7,074 nt of DNA from Rhodoferax sp. UBA4127 (GCA_002381045.1 DFWT01000159.1:2767-9840); one strand, 5' to 3'. Shown: positions 1-5,847, numbered from the stretch's first letter. Notes: generated from the letters alone by a model not told the origin. Program-made: numbers and translations.

Positions 1-606
1 TACACACCGGTCATTGACGCCATGTTCAGCCGCAATGAGCCGGTCACTGGCCCATCGGGCACGCTGGCTTGGGCAGTGGATGTGGACAACCCCGCCACCG
101 GTGAAGTCTTCACCGTCACACTCAAGGAAGTCAATTTGCCCGGCCCCGATGGCAACATGGTGGCGCGACCCTGTGCAGTGGGTTTCAGCGGCAATTACCC
201 CAAAGCCATGGATGGTCTGGCCAGGCTTCTGTCACTTGACATGCGCGTGATTGACCCCGCCTGGATCGGCATGAAGTTGCGCAAGCTCCTAAACTATGCC
301 GAGCCATTAGGCCATTTCATGGCCTTCATCCCGGGCTTGCCCAACGGTGAACGGCGCCAGCAGACCTGGCCTTCCACAGTGGCCTACATCGCGCGCCTGA
401 TCATTCACCGCTATGCCATGTTGGGCATCCTGAATGAAGAAGGCTATCCCTTGCGCGACATGGGCGTGCTAGACACACCGGATGCCAAGGCGGCAAGCAA
501 GACGATGGCGGGTAAAGCCTGCCCGGAATGCGGCAATCCCACCGTCATCCACAAGGACGGCTGTGATTTCTGCACCGCCTGTGGTTACGTCGGGCAGTGC
601 GGTTGA
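1..606 (+). CDS. nrdJ: Adenosylcobalamin-dependent (class II) ribonucleotide reductase, C-terminal part
   Basis: The frame is open from the first base and encodes 201 residues before the TGA at 604-606, so the gene starts outside the window. Class II reductases convert ribonucleotides to deoxyribonucleotides with a B12-derived radical and need no oxygen. The visible part is the post-catalytic region: a TSCPD-like stretch (GEVFTVTLKEVNLPG, then RPCAVGFSGNYPKAMDGLARLLS), a helical segment, and a cysteine-rich tail with CPECG, GCDFCTACG and a terminal QCG. In this family such tails bind zinc and carry the thiols that re-reduce the active site. The catalytic barrel is not visible, so this could be the end of a fused NrdJ or a separate NrdJb-type subunit as in Pseudomonas. 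The gene converges on the universal stress gene with a 10-bp gap and no obvious terminator between them. The family call is firm; fused versus split is open. Confidence 0.88.
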   Translation, partial: YTPVIDAMFSRNEPVTGPSGTLAWAVDVDNPATGEVFTVTLKEVNLPGPDGNMVARPCAVGFSGNYPKAMDGLARLLSLDMRVIDPAWIGMKLRKLLNYAEPLGHFMAFIPGLPNGERRQQTWPSTVAYIARLIIHRYAMLGILNEEGYPLRDMGVLDTPDAKAASKTMAGKACPECGNPTVIHKDGCDFCTACGYVGQCG

Positions 607-616
607 GTTTGGCGTC

Positions 617-1054
617 TTAGCCGCGCGCCACCAACACAGGCAGTTTGGTGTGCGACAAAACGGCCTGAGTCACACTGCCCAGCACCAGTTTTTCTAAACC
701 GCTGCGGCCGTGTGAGCCCATCACGATCAGGTCGGCATCCAAGGTCTCGCCGGCCTCCACAATGCCGCGCCAGGCGGTGTGCGCTTCAATCACCGAAGAG
801 TCAACCGTCACACCACTCTGATCCAGCAAGTGTTTGGCATGTTTGATGGCTTCGTTGGCTTCAGCGGTCGCCGCACTCAGGTATTCGGCCTGGCCATATG
901 CAAAGTCGGTACCCACGCCGGTGAATGGATAAGGGTCAATGACGTAAATCACTGTCACACGGCTACCAAAGGCTTTGGCCAGCACCGCGGCTTTGTCCAC
1001 CGCCAGTTTGGAGGTATCCGACCCGTCAACTGGCACCAATAGATGCTTGTACAT
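617..1054 (-). CDS. Universal stress protein, UspA family, single domain
   Basis: The 145-residue cytoplasmic protein matches a single Usp domain in length. It opens with YKHLLVPVDGSDTS, the usual first strand with the conserved Asp (D10). Near the end it has the ATP-binding signature G-2x-G-9x-G-S, seen as G113, G116 and G126-S127, so it probably belongs to the nucleotide-binding class of Usp proteins. These proteins accumulate under starvation, redox or oxygen stress; their biochemical role is usually undefined. The ATG at 1052-1054 is preceded on the minus strand by GGAGA (1063-1067) at 8 nt spacing, which supports this start. The gene lies 69 bp downstream of the 2-oxoacid oxidoreductase operon on the same strand, so it may be read through from it, or have its own promoter; I see no clear -35/-10 pair in the gap. 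The gene is intact. Confidence 0.93.
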   Translation of the reverse strand: MYKHLLVPVDGSDTSKLAVDKAAVLAKAFGSRVTVIYVIDPYPFTGVGTDFAYGQAEYLSAATAEANEAIKHAKHLLDQSGVTVDSSVIEAHTAWRGIVEAGETLDADLIVMGSHGRSGLEKLVLGSVTQAVLSHTKLPVLVARG

Positions 1055-1074
1055 GTTGCACTTCTCCGTAAATG

Positions 1075-1086
1075 AGGCAATTGCCT
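1075..1086. repeat. Perfect 12-bp palindrome AGGCAATTGCCT
   Basis: AGGCAATTGCCT is its own reverse complement and lies 21 bp upstream of the universal stress gene start. With no loop it cannot be an RNA hairpin by itself, so if functional it would be a DNA-binding site. Its right half (GCCT) is shared with the left arm of the adjacent hairpin at 1083-1107. No regulator is recognised, and chance is possible. Confidence 0.35.
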
Positions 1087-1107
1087 GGCTCGACTTTACC
1101 GCCAGGC
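1083..1107 (-). other. Intercistronic hairpin, 7-bp GC-rich stem
   Basis: GCCTGGC (1083-1089) and GCCAGGC (1101-1107) are exact reverse complements separated by 11 nt. In the minus-strand transcript the hairpin follows the operon's last stop codon and precedes the universal stress gene. The bases after it on that strand (AATTGCC) are not a U-run, so it is not a canonical intrinsic terminator. An mRNA processing or stabilising element, or a weak attenuator, is more likely. Confidence 0.45.
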
Positions 1108-1108
1108 G

Positions 1109-1136
1109 AGAGGACTTTTTGCGCTAAATGTCCTCT
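1109..1136 (-). other. Inverted repeat enclosing the operon's last stop codon
   Basis: AGAGGAC (1109-1115) and GTCCTCT (1130-1136) are exact 7-bp inverted arms with a 14-nt spacer. The TAG stop of the flavoprotein gene (1124-1126) lies in the loop. The structure sits 1 bp from the hairpin at 1083-1107, giving two consecutive hairpins in the minus-strand RNA. There is no U-run after either stem. A role in 3'-end protection or in separating expression of the operon and the stress gene is an inference. Confidence 0.42.
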
Positions 1137-2749
1137 GGCTCCATTTTGATTGCGCCACAAGGGCACTCCGAGACGCAAATGCCACAGCCCTTGCAATAGT
1201 CGTAGTTGAAGTCAAAGCCCAGTCCGGGTCCCTTTTTGATGACCGCGTTGTCCGGGCAAACGCCATAACAGTTGTCACACTCGAAGCAATTGCCACATGA
1301 CAGACAACGCCGCGCTTCAAACAGGGCGTTGGTCTCATCCAGAACCCCTTGCACTTCCTCGAACGTCGACTGCCGACGAATGATGTCCAGCATCGGACGC
1401 ATGGTTTTAGGCGCATCGCTGTAATACCAGGTGTTGAGCTTGTCGTAGGTGGCTACCTCAGCCTGTGGTGCGGCCACATAGGCATTCCCGCGCAGCCAGG
1501 CATCGATATTGCGCGCGGCCTTTTTGCCATGCCCAATGGCTACGGTGGCGTTGCGCTCTGCGGGCACCATGTCACCACCCGCAAAAATGCCAGCGTGGCC
1601 GGTCATCATTTGCGCATTCACCTGAACCACACCGTCTTCGACCGACATCCCTGGCACGCCTTCAATCAGCGACAGGTCCACATCCTGACCCAGCGCCAAC
1701 ACCACCGAGTCGGCTTCCAGGGTTTCGTACTCGCCGGTGGGTTGCGGAAAGCCCTTGTCATCTAGCGCCATTTTCTCCACCGTGATACTTGACTCACCGG
1801 CTTGCTTGATGGTCGACAACCACTTGATCATCACACCCTCTTGCAGCGCTTCTTCCACCTCAAAATCGTGGGCCGGCATTTTCTCGCGGTTGCGCCGGTA
1901 GACGATGATGGATTCGGTCGCACCCAAGCGTTTGGCGGTACGTGCGACGTCAATGGCGGTGTTCCCACCACCATAAATCACCACACGACGGCCGAGCAAG
2001 GGTTTTTCTTCCCCTTCCATCGAGCGCAGCACCGACACCGCATCCAGCACCTTGGCTGAGTCACCTGCCGGTATATAAGCCCGCTTGGCGATGTGGGCAC
2101 CCACGGCCAGAAACACTGCGTCAAAACCGCCGTCTTGTTTGGCTCGCAGGACATCGGTGACCTTGGTGTTGTACTCAATGCGGACACCCAAATCCACAAT
2201 ACGTTGCACCTCGGCGGCCAGAACCTTGCGCGGCAAACGATATTGCGGAATGCCAAATCGCATCATGCCGCCCGGCAGTGGCCCCGCCTCAATCACGGTC
2301 ACCGCATGCCCCAGACGCGCCAAGTGGTAAGCGGCTGACAAGCCAGATGGTCCTGCACCAACGATCAGCACCTTTTTGCCCGTCGTCTGGGCGGGAGCTG
2401 GGAACTTCCAGCCCTGCGCAATGGCCTGGTCACCCAAAAAGTGCTCCACCGAGTTGATGCCAACCGCCGAATCCAGTTGTGCACGATTGCACGCGCCCTC
2501 GCAGGTGTGGTAACACACCCGCCCCATGATGGCCGGAAACGGGTTGTCTTCCACCAACGTGCGCCAGGCGGCTTCGTAATTGCCAGACTCGGCGTGGAAC
2601 AGCCAGCCTTGTATGTTCTCGCCAGCAGGGCACTGATGGTTGCACGGTGGCTTACGGCTCAAATACACCGGGCGCGACGTACGCCAAGAACCCGTGTGAT
2701 TCGCCAGTGAAGAGCCTACATCCAGCGTGATGGCAAAAGGTTTTTGCAT
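1124..2749 (-). CDS. GltD-like NAD(P)/FAD oxidoreductase with C-terminal 2[4Fe-4S] ferredoxin domain; electron-transfer subunit of a 2-oxoacid oxidoreductase
   Basis: This 541-residue protein combines modules usually on separate subunits. The N-terminus has the GltD iron-sulfur region: CNHQCPAGENI (C36, C40) and C79-x3-C83-x3-C87. Next comes an FAD Rossmann fold with GAGPSG at 131-136, an NAD(P)H fold with GGGNTA at 260-265 followed by VYRRNREKMPAHDFE, and the second FAD motif FAGGDM at 389-394. The C-terminus is PorD-like: C488-x2-C491-x2-C494-x3-C498-P and C519-x2-C522-x2-C525-x3-C529-P bind two [4Fe-4S] clusters; extra cysteines lie at 482, 485 and 531. The inferred role is to pass electrons from the 2-oxoacid oxidoreductase to NAD(P)+, or the reverse, in the cytoplasm. 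NADH versus NADPH preference cannot be read safely. The ATG at 2747-2749 has a strong AAGGAG (2757-2762) at 7 nt, and the gene starts 2 bp after the beta-subunit stop, indicating translational coupling. It is related to the NADH-binding subunit of phenylglyoxylate dehydrogenase; it is not a true glutamate synthase, since no large subunit is nearby. Confidence 0.88.
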   Translation of the reverse strand: MQKPFAITLDVGSSLANHTGSWRTSRPVYLSRKPPCNHQCPAGENIQGWLFHAESGNYEAAWRTLVEDNPFPAIMGRVCYHTCEGACNRAQLDSAVGINSVEHFLGDQAIAQGWKFPAPAQTTGKKVLIVGAGPSGLSAAYHLARLGHAVTVIEAGPLPGGMMRFGIPQYRLPRKVLAAEVQRIVDLGVRIEYNTKVTDVLRAKQDGGFDAVFLAVGAHIAKRAYIPAGDSAKVLDAVSVLRSMEGEEKPLLGRRVVIYGGGNTAIDVARTAKRLGATESIIVYRRNREKMPAHDFEVEEALQEGVMIKWLSTIKQAGESSITVEKMALDDKGFPQPTGEYETLEADSVVLALGQDVDLSLIEGVPGMSVEDGVVQVNAQMMTGHAGIFAGGDMVPAERNATVAIGHGKKAARNIDAWLRGNAYVAAPQAEVATYDKLNTWYYSDAPKTMRPMLDIIRRQSTFEEVQGVLDETNALFEARRCLSCGNCFECDNCYGVCPDNAVIKKGPGLGFDFNYDYCKGCGICVSECPCGAIKMEPEDI

Positions 2750-2751
2750 GT

Positions 2752-3750
2752 TTATTCTCCTTGGGCCAGCAAGCCAAAACGGCGGATATTGCGGTCGGCC
2801 CGCGCTTGCAACCGAGCCAGTGTGGCGACGTCCGGGTTCTTGCCAAACAAATGCGCAAACCGCTTTTGTGGCCGCAGGTAATCCTCAATCGGCACTTGGT
2901 GGCGAATTTTCAGTACCCCAGTGACTTCCCCGCGCTCGGCCTCAAACACCGGGAACACACCGCTTTCCACCGCCAACCGCGACAGCTTGATGGTGTCTTG
3001 CGAGGCAGCCCCCCAGCCCAGCGGACAAGGCACAAAGATGTGGATGTAGCGGGCGCCATGGATCGACATGGCCTTGGTCACCTTGTATTCCAGATCTCGC
3101 AAATCAGCCACCGTGGCGGTAGCCACGTAGGGGATCTCATGCGCCATGGCAATTTGCGGCACATTTTTGCCTTGACCAAATTCATTGCCCGGATGCGGCC
3201 CGACCGCCATGGTGGTTGCGGTACGTGCGGCCGGTGGTGTGGCGCTGGAGCGCTGCACCCCAGTGTTCATGTAGGCCTCGTTGTCATAGCAGATATAGAG
3301 CACGTCGTCGTTGCGGTCAAACATGCCTGAGAGGCAACCAAAGCCGATGTCGGTGGTGCCACCGTCGCCGCCCTGCGCCACCACCCGCACATCACTTCGG
3401 CCCTTGGCTTTCATGGCCGCCGCAATGCCGGTTGCTACCGCTGCCGTGTTGCCAAACAAGGAATGAATCCAGGGCATTTGCCATGAGGTTTCGGGGTAAG
3501 GGGTTGAAAAAACCTCCAGGCAGCCCGTGGCGTTGGCGGCAATCAACTGCCCCTTGGTGGCGGCCATCGCAGCGTCAATCGCGTAGCGTGCACCCAGCGC
3601 CTCACCACATCCCTGACAGGCACGGTGCCCGGAATTCAACGAATTGCTGCGTGCTTGCCCTGACTGAACGCTGCGCTGATCCGGTGCGAGCAAGCGGTTG
3701 CCCACGGTAAACGTTCCAGTTTGGTAAAACTTGACCAATGTCTGTTCCAT
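2752..3750 (-). CDS. porB: 2-oxoacid:acceptor oxidoreductase, beta subunit (thiamine diphosphate and [4Fe-4S] binding)
   Basis: This 332-residue subunit binds the diphosphate end of thiamine diphosphate and the proximal [4Fe-4S] cluster. The cluster cysteines expected from pyruvate:ferredoxin oxidoreductase are visible: C45-x2-C48 (HRACQGCGE), C77 (NATGCLEVFST) and C242 (FVPCPLGW). The Mg-ThDP motif begins at GDG (128-130) and continues to YDNE (155-158) and YMNTGVQ; N162 matches the substrate-side Asn of the Desulfovibrio africanus enzyme. The protein makes low-potential electrons and an acyl-CoA from a 2-oxoacid plus CoA, together with the alpha subunit. The ATG at 3748-3750 lies 24 bp after the alpha stop; its ribosome site is modest (GAGAG, 3761-3765, 10 nt away). 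The C-terminal ~70 residues (RLRPQKRF-like basic region to the end) are usual for PorB of this type. The name porB describes the family; pyruvate as substrate is not proven. Confidence 0.92.
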   Translation of the reverse strand: MEQTLVKFYQTGTFTVGNRLLAPDQRSVQSGQARSNSLNSGHRACQGCGEALGARYAIDAAMAATKGQLIAANATGCLEVFSTPYPETSWQMPWIHSLFGNTAAVATGIAAAMKAKGRSDVRVVAQGGDGGTTDIGFGCLSGMFDRNDDVLYICYDNEAYMNTGVQRSSATPPAARTATTMAVGPHPGNEFGQGKNVPQIAMAHEIPYVATATVADLRDLEYKVTKAMSIHGARYIHIFVPCPLGWGAASQDTIKLSRLAVESGVFPVFEAERGEVTGVLKIRHQVPIEDYLRPQKRFAHLFGKNPDVATLARLQARADRNIRRFGLLAQGE

Positions 3751-3774
3751 GATGTCTGTTCTCTCAGGTGAGCG

Positions 3775-5028
3775 TTAAACGACTTGGGTTCCGACATTGC
3801 CCATGTCGCGCAAAATTCCTTCGGCGATCGGACCAGAGCGACGTTGGGATTTTTCACGCTCCAAAACGCGGTTGACCACTGCCCAGTCGAGATCCAGAAA
3901 GGTCAGCAGTTCCAGTTTGTCGGCAATGGCGTCCAGCAGCAGTTTGTGCACAGAGGCTTTTGTGATGGCTCGCCCACCCAGGCCGGCGACCACCGTCAAC
4001 ACCGGTTGTGGCCGGTTGCGCACGGCGCTGCGCACGTCGCGCGAAACAATGCCACCAATACCCACCGCAAAGCACTTCTCAATGACCACGATGCGCTTGG
4101 CATTGGCAGTGGCATCGCGAATCGCAGATATCGGGAATGGCCGGTATGAGGTGATGCCCAAGACACCAACTTTGACGCCCTCAGCGCGCAGGTCATCCAC
4201 CGTATCCTTGATGGTGCCCAGCACCGAGCCCAGTGCGATGACGATGGTTTCGGCATCTTCGGTTTTATATGTCTTGATCAAGCCACCAGAGTCGCGACCA
4301 AACACCTGCTTGAATTCGGTGGCAATTTGTGGAATCAAATCAAGCGCCTGCATTTGCTTGGCATGCGCCAAGTAGCGCACCTCGGTAAAGGCCTCTGGCC
4401 CGACCATGGCGCCAATGGTGACTGGGTCACTGGGGTCAAGCACTTGCCTAGGCTCGTAGGGTGGCAGAAATTTGTCCACCAGTGCTTGCTCTGGCATATC
4501 GACCCGCTCATACGCATGGGTCAGGATGAAACCATCCATGCACACCATCACCGGCAGGGACAACTCCTCGGCAATCTTGAAGGCCTGGATGTGCAAGTCC
4601 AGCGCCTCCTGGTTGGTCTCAGCAAAAATTTGCAGCCAACCGGCATCGCGCATCGACATGCTGTCGGTGTGGTCGTTCCAGATGTTGATGGGGGCGCCAA
4701 TCGCGCGGTTCGCCACCGTCATGACAATCGGCAGGCCTAAGCCTGAGGCGTTGTAGACGGCTTCGGCCATGAACAACAAGCCCTGACTGGCCGTCGCGGT
4801 GTAAGAGCGCGCACCCGCCGCCGAAGCGCCAATGGCCACACTCAACGCGGCAAATTCAGACTCCACATTGATGAATTCGCAGGGCGTCAGGTCACCTGAC
4901 TTGCACATCTCACCCAAGCCTTCAACGATGTGCGTTTGGGGCGATATGGGGTAGGCACAAATCACTTCCGGGCGGCTCAATGCCACGGCTTTGGCCACCG
5001 CATGGGAGCCTTCGCATTGTTCAAGCAT
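3775..5028 (-). CDS. porA: 2-oxoacid:acceptor oxidoreductase, alpha subunit (pyrimidine-binding domain)
   Basis: The 417-residue protein holds the pyrimidine-binding domain I and transketolase-C-like domain II of 2-oxoacid oxidoreductases. Visible landmarks are AYPISPQTHIVE (25-36), ESEFAA with E58 as the likely ThDP-activating glutamate, TASQGLLFMAE (79-89) and VANRAIGAP with R108 matching the substrate-carboxylate Arg of pyruvate:ferredoxin oxidoreductase. Position 29 is Ser where the classic motif YPITP has the substrate-contacting Thr, a mild change. Domain II is marked by TIVIALGSVLGTIKD and VGVLGITSYRPFP. It pairs with the beta subunit to form the active site. The ATG at 5026-5028 overlaps the gamma gene by 8 bp and has a strong AAGGAGA (5036-5042) at 7 nt spacing, so the two genes are coupled. 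Its length resembles the alpha subunit of phenylglyoxylate:NAD+ oxidoreductase as well as PorA, so the substrate remains open. Confidence 0.92.
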   Translation of the reverse strand: MLEQCEGSHAVAKAVALSRPEVICAYPISPQTHIVEGLGEMCKSGDLTPCEFINVESEFAALSVAIGASAAGARSYTATASQGLLFMAEAVYNASGLGLPIVMTVANRAIGAPINIWNDHTDSMSMRDAGWLQIFAETNQEALDLHIQAFKIAEELSLPVMVCMDGFILTHAYERVDMPEQALVDKFLPPYEPRQVLDPSDPVTIGAMVGPEAFTEVRYLAHAKQMQALDLIPQIATEFKQVFGRDSGGLIKTYKTEDAETIVIALGSVLGTIKDTVDDLRAEGVKVGVLGITSYRPFPISAIRDATANAKRIVVIEKCFAVGIGGIVSRDVRSAVRNRPQPVLTVVAGLGGRAITKASVHKLLLDAIADKLELLTFLDLDWAVVNRVLEREKSQRRSGPIAEGILRDMGNVGTQVV

Positions 5029-5611
5029 GTTGCATCTCCTTGGCTATTTCTTCCTGGGCCATTACGATTTGGTAAGCCTCTTCGGCCGCAGCTTTGTTGC
5101 CCTTCGCAACCGCGCCACTGAACTTCTCATCAATGGCCTTCTTGACCGCATCCAGGGAAATCAGGCCACCCAAAGCTGCAAATGCACCCAGCAGCGGCAC
5201 ATTGGGCACTGGTCTGCCCACATGTTTCATGGCCAATTCGGAGGCTGGTACGGTCAACAGGTGGTCTGGCTTGAAACCTTTGACAAACTCACCCAAGCCC
5301 AGCTCGACAAAGCTGCGTGTGGTGTTGATCAGTATGAAGCCGTCTTTCTTCAAGCCACCGAACACATCCACCTGATGTAACAAGGTCGCGTCTTGAATGA
5401 TGATGGCATCCGGCTGCATGATGGGTTCGCGCAGGCGGATTTCTTTGTCGTCCATACGGCAAAATGCCACCACCGGCGCGCCGGTGCGCTCGGACCCGAA
5501 GCTGGGAAAAGCCTGCGCATGCCGCCCTCCCAAAAATGCCGCGATGGACATCATTTCTGCGCCCGTGACCACACCCTGGCCGCCCCGGCCATGGATCCGA
5601 AGTTGAAACAT
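5021..5611 (-). CDS. porG: 2-oxoacid:acceptor oxidoreductase, gamma subunit
   Basis: This 196-residue subunit belongs to the catalytic gamma domain of pyruvate/ketoisovalerate-type oxidoreductases, which is involved in CoA binding in the whole enzyme. It opens with MFQLRIHGRGGQGVVTGAEMMS, the family's usual N-terminus with GxGGQG at 8-13, followed by FPSFGSERTGAPV (35-47) and PNVPLLGAFAALGG (136-149). A TTG at 5624-5626 could add five residues, but it lies inside the ribosome site GAGGGGAC (5617-5624) that sits 7 nt before the ATG at 5609-5611, so I chose the ATG. It is the first gene of the operon and overlaps alpha by 8 bp. Upstream lie a strong 5'-leader hairpin and an FNR-like box, pointing to oxygen-responsive expression. 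No truncation or missing motif is seen. Pyruvate, branched-chain or aromatic 2-oxoacids are all possible substrates. Confidence 0.92.
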   Translation of the reverse strand: MFQLRIHGRGGQGVVTGAEMMSIAAFLGGRHAQAFPSFGSERTGAPVVAFCRMDDKEIRLREPIMQPDAIIIQDATLLHQVDVFGGLKKDGFILINTTRSFVELGLGEFVKGFKPDHLLTVPASELAMKHVGRPVPNVPLLGAFAALGGLISLDAVKKAIDEKFSGAVAKGNKAAAEEAYQIVMAQEEIAKEMQHA

Positions 5612-5616
5612 GTTGT

Positions 5617-5624
5617 GTCCCCTC
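5617..5624 (-). promoter_or_regulatory. Ribosome binding site that fixes the gamma-subunit start
   Basis: GAGGGGAC on the minus strand lies 7 nt (measured from GAGGGG) before the ATG at 5609-5611. The alternative TTG codon at 5624-5626 shares bases with this site, so both cannot serve at once; the ATG also gives the family's normal N-terminus. Confidence 0.7.
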
Positions 5625-5631
5625 AATGGTT

Positions 5632-5668
5632 GGCCGTTCGGTCAAACAACTGACCGCGGCCGTTTTTT
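5632..5668 (+). terminator. Strong hairpin followed by T6 on the plus strand; 5'-leader hairpin of the operon on the minus strand
   Basis: GGCCG (5632-5636), CGGTCA (5639-5644), loop AACAAC, TGACCG (5651-5656) and CGGCC (5657-5661) form an 11-bp GC-rich stem with a 2-nt bulge. On the plus strand the stem is followed after one base by TTTTTT (5663-5668), the form of a Rho-independent terminator. It would stop antisense transcripts leaving the operon before they reach the hemerythrin gene. On the minus strand the same stem forms in the mRNA leader 7 nt before the ribosome site and lacks a U-run, so there it could act as a 5' stabiliser. The direction of action is inferred. Confidence 0.6.
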
Positions 5669-5707
5669 ACAACAGGGCGAATGTTGAACCTGCACAGGAA
5701 TACGGTT

Positions 5708-5721
5708 TTGACTTAGATCAA
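5708..5721. promoter_or_regulatory. FNR/ANR-like binding site upstream of the oxidoreductase operon
   Basis: TTGAC-TTAG-ATCAA differs from the FNR consensus TTGAT-N4-ATCAA at one of ten positions. It lies 97 bp upstream of the gamma-subunit ATG. If it acted as a class II site for the minus strand (centre at -41.5), transcription would start near 5673, just ahead of the leader hairpin; the predicted -10 region there (around 5681-5686, CAACAT on the minus strand) is weak. It could also influence the divergent hemerythrin promoter. FNR control suits an oxygen-sensitive 2-oxoacid oxidoreductase. Confidence 0.62.
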
Positions 5722-5774
5722 ACTTCCAACGGTCTGACAGATAAGCGTGCAACCGGCCATTGCATCCACTTCTT

Positions 5775-5788
5775 ATGACATGGATCAA
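5775..5788 (+). promoter_or_regulatory. Second, weaker FNR-like site upstream of the hemerythrin gene
   Basis: ATGAC-ATGG-ATCAA matches the FNR consensus at eight of ten positions, with a perfect right half. Its centre (5781.5) is exactly 32 bp from the centre of a TATGCT -10 candidate, the spacing of a class II FNR-activated promoter. The fit of spacing adds support to an otherwise middling motif. Confidence 0.42.
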
Positions 5789-5810
5789 GTGCTTTACCGC
5801 ACTCCATCAC

Positions 5811-5816
5811 TATGCT
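5811..5816 (+). promoter_or_regulatory. Candidate -10 element for the hemerythrin gene
   Basis: TATGCT matches TATAAT at four of six positions, including the key first, second and last bases. With the FNR-like site at 5775-5788 it predicts a start of transcription near 5823, giving a 25-nt leader before the ATG at 5848. This start would exclude the upstream ATG at 5812 from the mRNA. Confidence 0.38.
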
Positions 5817-5833
5817 CCGCGCTTTTGATTTTT

Positions 5834-5840
5834 GGAAAGA
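5834..5840 (+). promoter_or_regulatory. Ribosome binding site supporting the hemerythrin start at 5848
   Basis: GGAAAGA lies 7 nt before the ATG at 5848-5850. It is only a moderate match to the Shine-Dalgarno sequence, but the competing ATG at 5812 has no purine-rich site upstream. Confidence 0.5.
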
Positions 5841-5847
5841 TGCGCAC

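Noticed and set aside
1124..2749. Glutamate synthase small subunit (GltD) as the literal function of the flavoprotein.
   Set aside because: No large GltB gene is nearby, the gene is coupled to 2-oxoacid oxidoreductase subunits, and the C-terminal two-cluster ferredoxin domain is absent from ordinary GltD.
2761..3330. A 189-codon open frame on the plus strand inside the beta-subunit gene.
   Set aside because: It is fully antisense to a well-recognised gene, resembles no known protein, is rich in His, Arg and Gln as expected for antisense translation, and lacks a convincing ribosome site.
3775..5028. Alpha and beta subunits considered as glyoxylate or acetolactate-type thiamine enzymes.
   Set aside because: Separate alpha, beta and gamma genes, the CQGC cluster motif in beta and the GRGGQG gamma subunit fit only the 2-oxoacid:acceptor oxidoreductase family.
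5612..5626. TTG start at 5624-5626 for the gamma subunit, adding five residues.
   Set aside because: It overlaps the GAGGGGAC ribosome site of the ATG at 5609-5611, and the extra residues precede the family's normal N-terminus.
5812..5847. Upstream ATG at 5812 for the hemerythrin gene.
   Set aside because: It has no ribosome site, adds atypical residues, and overlaps the candidate -10 element; the ATG at 5848 gives the usual hemerythrin start.
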